From contig NZ_JBKDZH010000018.1 of the NCBI RefSeq assembly GCF_047971185.1, positions 62,001-126,000 on the forward strand: a DNA stretch of 64,000 bases. Reading direction: 5' to 3'. The stretch is from Kluyvera sp047971185 (lineage in GTDB: Bacteria; Pseudomonadota; Gammaproteobacteria; Enterobacterales; Enterobacteriaceae). Positions within the stretch are counted from its first letter, which is position 1; the number at the start of each line of letters is the position of its first letter. The notes below the pieces were generated by a model. It ran no database searches. It saw only the letters and a program-made list of their open reading frames with translations, and had not been told where the DNA came from. This document shows positions 52,861-60,647 of the stretch, piece by piece. Made by a program: the position numbers and the translations under genes.

Positions 52861-52894
52861 AAGGCCGCAGAGGTGACACTCTGCGGCCTTTTTT
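52861..52894 (+). terminator. dpp operon terminator (first of a repeated pair)
   Basis: AAGGCCGCAGAG / CTCTGCGGCCTT with a 6-nt loop and six T residues. The 10-bp core stem and the loop start recur at 53286-53316, on the far side of the small-peptide locus. Confidence 0.9.
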
Positions 52895-52984
52895 ATTCGG
52901 GCGCAATTCTGAAAAAGGGTTTCTCCCGGCGAGTTGCAGGGACGATTACCGTATTATCGACGGCAAGCCGGGCATCCGGTGAGG

Positions 52985-53144
52985 CGCAATGTTGCGGGGG
53001 CTTGATCCCCGGCGGCATGCGTTGCTGGAAAGAGAAAGCCCCCGCACGTTGTTTGGTATAAACCAGCAACATAACGAGGGCCATTCACTTGCCTGGACAA
53101 CAAGAGAATAGCCGCGAACGGTTGCTATTGCAATTGGCGGTTCT
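52985..53144 (+). promoter_or_regulatory. Structured leader of the small-peptide locus, with possible antisense RNA
   Basis: Two long-range inverted repeats: TTGCGGGGGCTT (52993-53004) with AAGCCCCCGCA (53036-53046), and GTTGCTGG (about 53021) with CCAGCAAC (about 53063). On the minus strand, GCGGGGGCTTTCTCTTT could end a short antisense transcript started near a TTTATACC box around 53060. This organisation resembles E. coli ldr/rdl loci. Promoters and RNA ends are not determined. Confidence 0.5.
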
Positions 53145-53237
53145 ATGACGCTTAACGAAGCGTTAGTGCTTGCGGTTGTGACCTCCATCGTCGGCCCACT
53201 GGTGGTCGCGCTGGTACGTCACTTCTTCAGGTTCTAA
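53145..53237 (+). CDS. Small hydrophobic peptide, candidate Ldr-like type I toxin
   Basis: 30 residues: MTLNEALVLAVVTSIVGPLV, then VALVRHFFRF. A single membrane-spanning helix with a central Gly-Pro and a basic/aromatic C-terminus, preceded by a long structured leader and followed by a terminator. The position between dppF and bcsG matches ldrD/rdlD of E. coli K-12, and the MTL..E start, internal Pro and basic tail recall Ldr peptides. Identity is otherwise low, so it is either a diverged Ldr or another type I toxin family. A chance ORF is less likely, given the context. Confidence 0.5.
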   Translation: MTLNEALVLAVVTSIVGPLVVALVRHFFRF

Positions 53238-53285
53238 GCTGACGGGGCGTCGTGGCTGCCGCAATGGCAACATGCGCCCGAACCG

Positions 53286-53316
53286 GGCCGCAGAGGTAAA
53301 ACTCTGCGGCCTTTTT
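53286..53316 (+). terminator. Terminator after the small-peptide gene (second of a repeated pair)
   Basis: GGCCGCAGAG / CTCTGCGGCC with a GTAAAA loop and five T residues. The stem is identical to that of the dpp terminator at 52861-52894. Confidence 0.85.
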
Positions 53317-53335
53317 CGTGAGCACCAACGGCGTG

Positions 53336-55009
53336 TTATTGCGGGTACGGCACCCAGGCACCGCCGTTCAGGCGAACGTACGGTTTGCCCTGGTATTGCA
53401 TCACCACCGCGTTGGCGTTCTCCGAGACGGCGGCGGTCTGCGGCAGATTGCTGGTCAGCGCCGACCAATCGACGCTGTCTTCAGTAAACAGCTTGCCGTC
53501 CACCGCGCGGGCCACCAGCTCGGAAATGGCGAGGTAGCTGCTTGGTTGGGTGATATCGATCGCCGTACCCTGATGCGGCGCCTTCATACCAAAGAACTTG
53601 ATAGCCGCCGGGACGTGGGTAATTGAGGGGCTTGGAATGTCGCGCAGGCCAGAAACCTGCATCTTGTCACCCTGCAGCGCCGCGCCGTGCTCAGGGACGA
53701 CCACCACCATCACTTTACGGCCCGATTTCTCCAGCTCGGTAAAGAAGGTATCCAGTTCATCAAACAGCTTCTGCCCGCGGGCCTTATAGTCTGCCGTTTT
53801 GCTCTGACCCGGATAATGGTTACCGTCGTGCAGCGGCAGAATATTGTAGAAGGTTGCAGAGCGGCCACCCGCTTGAATATCCGGTGACTGCATCCAGCGA
53901 TTAAGCGTTGCGAGATCGTCATACACCGGTGAGCCGTCGAACGAGAGCAGATTAACCGGCAGTTTGCTCTGGTCCATCAGCGGACTCTGCACGCCGCCGT
54001 ATTCACGTACTTCTTTGAGGAAGTCGCCAAAGACGCCGTCGTGATCGAGCATCAGGTGCTGCGTAAAGCCCAGCTTCGACAGGTTATCGAACAGGTAGCA
54101 CTGGTTACCCGCAGGCTGATACAGGCTGGTGTGCGACGGCTGGCCGCAGCTGGCGCGCAGCAGGCGAATGGCCGCCGGGCCGCTGTAGGAGGTCGCGGAG
54201 TTGAAGTTGCTAAAACGGATATCAAAGTGCGACCACAGCGGATGCTGCATCAGCGCGGCGGCTTCAAGATCGGAGTTCGCCAGCGAGCAGATGTTGATGA
54301 CCAGCAGATCAAACGGCTGCGCGTCGTCCGGTAGCTGCGTCGGGAAGGTGGTCGCGCGCTTGCTTTCCGAGGCGTAGAAACTGTTCAGCCAGGCATTCAG
54401 GTTGTCCGAGGTCGGCGCCGCGGTTTGCGCCGGGATATCCCCGCTTGCCGGCGCGCTGCCGCTCGCAGCTACCGCGGGGGCAGTGGTGTTGGCGGTTGTC
54501 GCCGTCGCATTCTGCCCGGTTGGCCACAGGCTAAACGACGGGCCGACCAGCGTGCTCAGGTTAATCCATACCATGGCTACCACGACGAACACCGTAATCC
54601 GAATCCACTGGTTCAGGAACAGCCACGCTACCAGCAGGACGAAGAAGGCGCCGACCATTTGCCAGTTAATAAAGCGGGTGATTAGGTCCCAGATGTAGTC
54701 GGCGCTAAAGCCCGCAATCTGCGAGCCCTGGCTCATAATGCTTTCTGGCCCCGGTAGCCATGTGTCGTGCCAGAACAGCGCAAAACCGATGGGAATCGCT
54801 ATCCAGTGCCGCCAGCGGTGCAGGCGGCTGTTGGGCAGCGGGAACAGCAAAAATGCCATAAACACCAGGTTCTGCATGGCGTGAAAATTCAGGTACCCGG
54901 CCCACAGGAGGCCAAATTTGACCAGGAAGTAGAAGTTCCACCCGGAAAGGCCCCGCCAGTAATGCCAGGAGGACGGGGTCGCGGCAGCGTTTTGCTTCGA
55001 ATTAGTCAT
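53336..55009 (-). CDS. bcsG: Cellulose phosphoethanolamine transferase BcsG
   Basis: 557 residues. N-terminal membrane helices (about 1-150), an Ala/Thr-rich linker (170-205), then a periplasmic alkaline-phosphatase-like catalytic domain: LLVINICSLANSDLE, the catalytic-Ser region NSATSYSGPAAIRLLRASCGQ, and VVVVPEHGAAL with metal ligands. It transfers phosphoethanolamine onto nascent cellulose in E. coli and Salmonella. Last gene of bcsEFG, overlapping bcsF by 8 bp. Confidence 0.95.
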   Translation of the reverse strand: MTNSKQNAAATPSSWHYWRGLSGWNFYFLVKFGLLWAGYLNFHAMQNLVFMAFLLFPLPNSRLHRWRHWIAIPIGFALFWHDTWLPGPESIMSQGSQIAGFSADYIWDLITRFINWQMVGAFFVLLVAWLFLNQWIRITVFVVVAMVWINLSTLVGPSFSLWPTGQNATATTANTTAPAVAASGSAPASGDIPAQTAAPTSDNLNAWLNSFYASESKRATTFPTQLPDDAQPFDLLVINICSLANSDLEAAALMQHPLWSHFDIRFSNFNSATSYSGPAAIRLLRASCGQPSHTSLYQPAGNQCYLFDNLSKLGFTQHLMLDHDGVFGDFLKEVREYGGVQSPLMDQSKLPVNLLSFDGSPVYDDLATLNRWMQSPDIQAGGRSATFYNILPLHDGNHYPGQSKTADYKARGQKLFDELDTFFTELEKSGRKVMVVVVPEHGAALQGDKMQVSGLRDIPSPSITHVPAAIKFFGMKAPHQGTAIDITQPSSYLAISELVARAVDGKLFTEDSVDWSALTSNLPQTAAVSENANAVVMQYQGKPYVRLNGGAWVPYPQ

Positions 55010-55199
55010 TTTTTGATTTTGCCCTGACGGCCAGATCCCGGCGCAGCACGCCTACTGGCTTAACATAACGGGGTTTAAGAAACATCAAGCGGAAGGCGTT
55101 TTCAATTCGACGCTGATGATGGCGCGCCAGATATCCCAGCGGGAAAAAAATGAGCGCGCACAACACAACCAGTTGAATAATATCGCTTATTGACATCAT
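55002..55199 (-). CDS. bcsF: Cellulose biosynthesis membrane protein BcsF
   Basis: 65 residues from the first Met at 55199 (MMSISDIIQLVVLCALIFFP), with one membrane helix followed by a basic cytoplasmic tail (KPRYVKPVGVLRR). E. coli BcsF (63 residues) has the same MM start and tail, and recruits BcsE to BcsG at the inner membrane. The start overlaps the bcsE stop by 4 bp and the end overlaps bcsG, so the three genes are translationally coupled. The longer frame to 55325 lies within bcsE and is not native. Confidence 0.92.
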   Translation of the reverse strand: MMSISDIIQLVVLCALIFFPLGYLARHHQRRIENAFRLMFLKPRYVKPVGVLRRDLAVRAKSKND

Positions 55200-56755
55200 G
55201 ACGATTTCTCTTCGGTATCGGCAGACAAACGCAGCGGTTCCGGATAGCGACGCCAGCTGTTGCCCTCGTAGGTGGCATTCATCACGTTGGTCGGTTTCGG
55301 CGCCAGCTGGAGCGGCTTGGTCCACAGTTCAGGCTTCACGTCGCGCATGATCAGCAGTTCAGCAGCAATCTGCTTATCTTCAAACCAAATCATACGGTTA
55401 GAGAAAATATCGCCGGTCGGGAGTGGGAAAATATGGTTCAGCGCTTTATCCAGGTCGTTGACCCGGCAGAAGGGCAGGAACAACACCAGACGACGGTCAG
55501 CGATAGTGACGATATCGCCCATTCGGTGAGGGCGGCACAGCGTCAGCGCTTGTTCGACGCGCAGCCCCGGAGCCGGGCGCAGTGCGACCATTACCCCTTT
55601 ACTGTCGGCGGGCAGCAGCGTGTTATTAACCACTTTTTGCACTGAATCGCAGAACACATCCCACTTTTGATAGCCTTTCAGCTTCAGGGGTTCCGTGTTG
55701 GCCAGCAGGGTGGTCAGATCTTCAGGAACGTGGCGATTGAACTGCTGCGTCTGCACGCTTTCAATCAACGTCAGGCTGCGAGACAGCGGCGCGCTCGCGG
55801 AAATCACCAGGTTGGCACCGCAGCTAAGCAGCAGGCGTTCATCGGTGGCGCGCAGGCTCGGCGTGGTTTCGCGGGCGATGATTTTTAACGCGCTGCCGCG
55901 CTGGCGGCGCAGGGTATGAATATAGCGGGCAAGCTGTTCAACCTGGCTATTCTGGCTCAGCGCGAAAATCACCGTGGCGGCCTGGGCGGTACGCGCGGCA
56001 TTAAATACGGCGTCATTCGTATCGAATAAGGTCCAGTGTTCCGAAAGCGCCGGTGCACCTTCAAGAATATTGATATTACTCAGAACTTCTTTTTCGTCAC
56101 TACGCGGTTGGACATTTGCAACCTCTTCCTGCGCTAAATGCCAGCCGTTGTCATTTTGTTTAATTAAAAGCTGTTGACGTGCGCTGACGCCTTTTTCATT
56201 AGCCCAGTAAGATATATCCAGAAGTTGACTATCACCCTGGTAACGTAAACTCGCGAGGCCAGAGAGCGAACGGTATTCGCCCAACAATAGCGAGGTTAAG
56301 GCATCTGCATTGTTTCCAGGGCTAAGAACTAAAAGCGTGCAATGGTAGTATTTCGCCCATTGTTGAGAATTGTTTACCCATTTGAAGAGTTTTTCGCCGG
56401 ATATATTTTTCCAGGCGTTGTGGGAACATAAAAGGATAACGAAATAATCTTTTGGCTCTAGCGTGCACAGCAAATCGCGGCGCATAAAGTTTAGACCATT
56501 CTGGCTATCCTGCATGGTAAAAAGCGAAATTTTTTTGGGACCAGTATTATCCTTTAACACTATGAGGTCATTAGGGTTTTCACCCATGCTGACCACTGCA
56601 ACCCTGGCTGAATCCGACTGCGCGGCCAGCGTCTGGTTTAGCAGGCTAACGGCATCCTCGTGGCGGTCAGTATTGACCCACCACACGCCGCCAGCGGGCA
56701 TATGGCTCACTTCATCCCACAGCGACTGAATACCAAGTGAAAATATGGGGTTCAT
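55196..56755 (-). CDS. bcsE: Cyclic-di-GMP-binding cellulose regulator BcsE
   Basis: 519 residues. A degenerate ATPase-like N-terminal and REC-like middle portion, then the GIL/GGDEF-like domain with the c-di-GMP-binding RxGD motif (RMGDIVTIADRRLVLFLPFCR, near residue 415). It boosts cellulose output and links c-di-GMP to BcsF/BcsG. First gene of bcsEFG, divergent from bcsRQABZC. Confidence 0.94.
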   Translation of the reverse strand: MNPIFSLGIQSLWDEVSHMPAGGVWWVNTDRHEDAVSLLNQTLAAQSDSARVAVVSMGENPNDLIVLKDNTGPKKISLFTMQDSQNGLNFMRRDLLCTLEPKDYFVILLCSHNAWKNISGEKLFKWVNNSQQWAKYYHCTLLVLSPGNNADALTSLLLGEYRSLSGLASLRYQGDSQLLDISYWANEKGVSARQQLLIKQNDNGWHLAQEEVANVQPRSDEKEVLSNINILEGAPALSEHWTLFDTNDAVFNAARTAQAATVIFALSQNSQVEQLARYIHTLRRQRGSALKIIARETTPSLRATDERLLLSCGANLVISASAPLSRSLTLIESVQTQQFNRHVPEDLTTLLANTEPLKLKGYQKWDVFCDSVQKVVNNTLLPADSKGVMVALRPAPGLRVEQALTLCRPHRMGDIVTIADRRLVLFLPFCRVNDLDKALNHIFPLPTGDIFSNRMIWFEDKQIAAELLIMRDVKPELWTKPLQLAPKPTNVMNATYEGNSWRRYPEPLRLSADTEEKSS

Positions 56756-57056
56756 CGTGTCCCTCTTATCGACGAAAATCCTGAGTATAAGTTTACTAGT
56801 GTCATCGTCAGAATAAACCTAATATTGAAATTAAATAGCATCAGATTTAGCATGTATACTCTAAATAATTCGAGTTAACGCCAGGCGATAAGTGAGTAAA
56901 TCCCCTGAAAATTGCATAACTATGTGGCTAAAATGAGTAGAAGTGGAAGTGCTCATCTGCCATCAAAAGTATGATGAGTATAAACGAATTTCATGGAAAG
57001 GTTGCCATTCGAGAGATACGGCGCATTCGTACTTTGATTTCAGAGGGAGTAAAAAA
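56756..57056. other. Divergent bcsE / bcsR intergenic region
   Basis: 301 bp with AT-rich promoter-like sequence for both bcs operons. GGGAG at 57044-57048 is the bcsR ribosome-binding site. I see no clear operator or RNA gene. Confidence 0.5.
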
Positions 57057-57257
57057 ATGCCAGATAACGAACCTATGACATCAGTTGATTCGCAACTCGG
57101 TTACACTTTCCAGAATGATTTTCTCGCATTGAGCCGGGCTTTCTCTCTACCCAATATAGATTACACTGATATTTCCCAGCGTGAAAAATTAGCGGCGGCG
57201 TTTAAGCGATGGCCGCTGCTGTCTGAGTTTGCAGAACAAAAAGCCGAACAAGAATAA
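57057..57257 (+). CDS. bcsR: Cellulose biosynthesis protein BcsR
   Basis: 66 residues (62 in E. coli) starting MPDNEPMTSVDSQLGYTFQND, with GGGAG upstream. The longer open frame from 56943 has no support. It is a small cytoplasmic protein that binds BcsQ and stabilises the cellulose synthase complex. 9 bp before bcsQ. Confidence 0.92.
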   Translation: MPDNEPMTSVDSQLGYTFQNDFLALSRAFSLPNIDYTDISQREKLAAAFKRWPLLSEFAEQKAEQE

Positions 57258-57266
57258 GGAAGCCTG

Positions 57267-58019
57267 ATGGCTATTCTGGGATTACAGGGCGTGCGGGGTG
57301 GCGTAGGTACCACGTCAATCACGGCGGCCCTGGCATGGTCATTACAGCTGCTCGGGGAGTCGGTGTTGGTTATCGATGCCTGCCCCGACAATATGCTGCG
57401 CCTGTCATTCAATGATGATATCGCTCGCGACAGCGGCTGGGCGCGCGCGGTGCTGGACGGCAAAGACTGGCGCGATACCGCGCTGCGCTATACCTCGCAA
57501 ATCGATGTATTGCCGTTCGGCAAGCTGCACCCCGGTGAACAGCAAAACGTCGGCGCTCTCAGCGAGGCGCTGTCGATTATTGCCACCATTGCCCAGACGC
57601 TGGAACGTGAGGGGCGCTACCAGTGGATCCTCATCGACCTGCCGCACGGTTTCTACCCCTGGACGCCTTCTCTTGTCGAAGCCTGCCATTACACCCTGAC
57701 TATCGTTAAACCCGACGCCAACTGCCATATTCGCCTGCATCAGCAGCCGCTGCCGGCCAATACCCACATTCTGCTGAACGGCCTGCGGATGAGCAGCCCG
57801 TTGCAGGAAGATCTGTATCAGGTCTGGCTGCAAACGCAGCGCCGCCTGCTGCCGGTGGTGGTGCATCGCGATGAAGCGATGGCGGAGAGCCTCGCCAGCA
57901 AGCAGCCGCTGGGCGAGTATCGCCACGACTCCCTGGCCTCTGAAGAAATGATCACGCTCGCCAACTGGTGCCTGATGCATTATGCCGGTCGGCACCCGGC
58001 GGAAGAGAGCGAATCATGA
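57267..58019 (+). CDS. bcsQ: ParA/MinD-like ATPase BcsQ
   Basis: 250 residues, the E. coli length. A deviant Walker A GVRGGVGTTSI (residues 8-18) and Walker B-like QWILIDLPHG are seen. It assembles with BcsR and helps localise the synthase at the cell pole. In E. coli K-12 this gene has a stop codon near the start. The frame here is open, so cellulose synthesis is not blocked at this point. The stop overlaps the bcsA start (ATGA). Confidence 0.95.
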   Translation: MAILGLQGVRGGVGTTSITAALAWSLQLLGESVLVIDACPDNMLRLSFNDDIARDSGWARAVLDGKDWRDTALRYTSQIDVLPFGKLHPGEQQNVGALSEALSIIATIAQTLEREGRYQWILIDLPHGFYPWTPSLVEACHYTLTIVKPDANCHIRLHQQPLPANTHILLNGLRMSSPLQEDLYQVWLQTQRRLLPVVVHRDEAMAESLASKQPLGEYRHDSLASEEMITLANWCLMHYAGRHPAEESES

Positions 58020-60634
58020 TTCGCCTCAGCAGCTGGATCTTCGTCCCGCCGGTGTACGCGCAGATACGCGCGCGCTACGTTGGCTATCGGCGCGCCGGCT
58101 CGTCCTGGCTCGCCGCGACGCTGGCCTGCCTGTGGGTAGGGCTGGCGTGGATGTTTTTACCGCTGGAAAATTCGCGCTGGCAGGCGTTACAGGCGCGACA
58201 GGAAGAACTGTTTCCGCATATTCGCTTTGCTCGCCCCCGGCCGTTAGATCCGCTGCGCTACGTGCTGCAGGCGCTTTGGCTTATCATCAGCAAGCCGCCG
58301 GAAACGCGCCGTGCCGTCGCCTGGCGGCCGCTGGCGGGCGTCGATCGCCTGCGCGAGCGCTACAACCAGTGGGCGGAATCGCTGCCCGGCCGCATCAATG
58401 CGCAAACCGGGCATCTTGATAATAAAAAAGAGCTGGCGCACCTGAACCCCAAACTGCGCCGGGTGGTGCTTGGCGTCGCCGTTGTGCTGTCGTTGCTGCT
58501 GGCGCTGGTCTGTATCACTCAGCCGTTTAACCCGATTTCACAGTTTATTTTCCTGATGCTGCTGTGGGGCGTGGCCCTGCTGGTGCGCCGCATTCCGGGC
58601 CGCTTCTCCGCGCTGATGCTGATCGTCCTGTCGCTGACGGTCTCCTGCCGCTACATCTGGTGGCGCTACACCTCGACGCTGAACTGGAACGATCCGGTAA
58701 GCCTGGTATGCGGCCTGATCCTGTTATTTGCGGAAACCTACGCCTGGATAGTGCTGGTGCTGGGCTACTTCCAGGTGGTCTGGCCGCTGAACCGTCATCC
58801 GGTACCGCTGCCGAAAGACATGAACGAATGGCCGACGGTCGATATCTTCGTGCCGACCTACAACGAAGATCTGAACGTGGTGAAAAATACCGTTTACGCG
58901 TCGCTCGGCATCGACTGGCCGAAAGATAAGGTCAAAATCTGGATCCTCGACGATGGCGGCCGCGAAGCGTTTCGGCAGTTTGCCAAAGACGTTGGCGTGG
59001 AGTACGTGGCGCGTACTACGCATGAACATGCAAAAGCGGGGAACATCAACAATGCGCTGAAGCTGGCGAAGGGCGAGTTTGTGTCGATCTTCGACTGTGA
59101 CCACGTGCCGACCCGCTCGTTCCTGCAGATGACCATGGGCTGGTTCCTGAAGGACAAAAAGCTGGCGATGATGCAGACGCCGCACCACTTCTTTTCGCCG
59201 GACCCGTTTGAACGTAACCTCGGCCGTTTCCGTAAGACGCCGAACGAAGGCACGCTGTTCTACGGCCTGGTGCAGGACGGTAACGACATGTGGGACGCCA
59301 CCTTCTTCTGCGGCTCCTGTGCGGTCATCCGCCGTAAGCCGCTGGACGAAATTGGCGGCATCGCCGTTGAAACCGTTACCGAGGATGCGCATACCTCGCT
59401 GCGTCTGCACCGCCGTGGCTACACCTCCGCCTATATGCGTCTGCCGCAGGCGGCGGGGCTGGCAACGGAAAGCCTGTCGGCGCATATCGGCCAGCGTATC
59501 CGCTGGGCGCGCGGGATGGTGCAGATCTTCCGCCTCGATAACCCGCTGTTTGGTAAAGGGCTGAAGCTGCCGCAGCGGCTGTGCTATCTCAACGCCATGT
59601 TCCACTTCTTATCCGGCGTGCCGCGGCTGATCTTCCTGACCGCGCCGCTGGCCTTCCTGCTGCTGCACGCTTACATCATCTACGCCCCGGCGCTGATGAT
59701 TGCGCTGTTCGTGCTGCCGCACATGATCCACGCCAGCCTCACCAACTCGAAGATTCAGGGGAAATATCGCCACTCCTTCTGGAGTGAAATCTATGAAACG
59801 GTGCTGGCCTGGTACATCGCTCCGCCGACCATGGTGGCGCTGTTTAACCCGCATAAAGGCAAATTCAACGTGACCGCCAAGGGCGGGCTGGTGGAAGAGG
59901 AGTACGTCGACTGGGTTATCTCCCGGCCGTATATCTTCCTCGTGCTGCTCAACCTGGTGGGCGTGGCGTTCGGTATCTGGCGCTACATGTACGGCCCGGA
60001 GAATGAAATTCTCACCGTGTGGATAAGCCTGGTGTGGGTGTTCTACAACCTGATTATCCTCGGCGGCGCGGTGGCCGTGTCGGTGGAGAGCAAGCAGGTA
60101 CGCCGTTCGCACCGCGTGGAAATCAAAATGCCGGGGGCGATTGCCCGCGAAGACGGCCATCTCTTCTCCTGTACGGTGCACGACTTTTCCGACGGCGGCG
60201 TGGGGATTCGCATCAACGGCGACGCCCAGGTGCTGGAAGAGCAAAAGGTGAATTTGCTGCTGAAACGCGGCCAGCAGGAGTACGTCTTCCCGACGCAGGT
60301 AGTGCGCGTGCTGGGCAGCGAAGTGGGCCTCAAGCTGCTGCCGATGAGCACCCGTCAGCATATCGACTTTGTACAGTGTACCTTTGCGCGCGCGGATACG
60401 TGGGCGCTGTGGCAGGACAGCTTCCCGGAAGATAAACCGCTGGAAAGTCTGTTCGATATTCTGAAGTTAGGGTTCCGTGGTTACCGTCACCTGGCCGAGT
60501 TTGCGCCGCCGGTGGCGAAGGAAATTTTCCGGTCACTCACCCTGCTGGTGGCGTGGGTGGCCTCATTTGTACCGCGTCGTCCGGAACGTGAGGCGGTGAT
60601 CGAGCATCCGCTATCGGCTTTGGCTCAACAATAA
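58016..60634 (+). CDS. bcsA: Cellulose synthase catalytic subunit BcsA
   Basis: 872 residues from ATG 58016, coupled to bcsQ. The same length as E. coli BcsA. The GT2 catalytic motifs are all present: Asp312-Asp313 (ILDDGG), DCD 360-362, TED 455-457 and QRIRW 493-497. About eight membrane helices surround them. A C-terminal PilZ domain binds c-di-GMP (RRSHR at 696-700 and DFSDGG at 723-728). It polymerises UDP-glucose into beta-1,4-glucan and exports it. Confidence 0.97.
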   Translation: MIRLSSWIFVPPVYAQIRARYVGYRRAGSSWLAATLACLWVGLAWMFLPLENSRWQALQARQEELFPHIRFARPRPLDPLRYVLQALWLIISKPPETRRAVAWRPLAGVDRLRERYNQWAESLPGRINAQTGHLDNKKELAHLNPKLRRVVLGVAVVLSLLLALVCITQPFNPISQFIFLMLLWGVALLVRRIPGRFSALMLIVLSLTVSCRYIWWRYTSTLNWNDPVSLVCGLILLFAETYAWIVLVLGYFQVVWPLNRHPVPLPKDMNEWPTVDIFVPTYNEDLNVVKNTVYASLGIDWPKDKVKIWILDDGGREAFRQFAKDVGVEYVARTTHEHAKAGNINNALKLAKGEFVSIFDCDHVPTRSFLQMTMGWFLKDKKLAMMQTPHHFFSPDPFERNLGRFRKTPNEGTLFYGLVQDGNDMWDATFFCGSCAVIRRKPLDEIGGIAVETVTEDAHTSLRLHRRGYTSAYMRLPQAAGLATESLSAHIGQRIRWARGMVQIFRLDNPLFGKGLKLPQRLCYLNAMFHFLSGVPRLIFLTAPLAFLLLHAYIIYAPALMIALFVLPHMIHASLTNSKIQGKYRHSFWSEIYETVLAWYIAPPTMVALFNPHKGKFNVTAKGGLVEEEYVDWVISRPYIFLVLLNLVGVAFGIWRYMYGPENEILTVWISLVWVFYNLIILGGAVAVSVESKQVRRSHRVEIKMPGAIAREDGHLFSCTVHDFSDGGVGIRINGDAQVLEEQKVNLLLKRGQQEYVFPTQVVRVLGSEVGLKLLPMSTRQHIDFVQCTFARADTWALWQDSFPEDKPLESLFDILKLGFRGYRHLAEFAPPVAKEIFRSLTLLVAWVASFVPRRPEREAVIEHPLSALAQQ

Positions 60635-60647
60635 TGATGATTATGCG

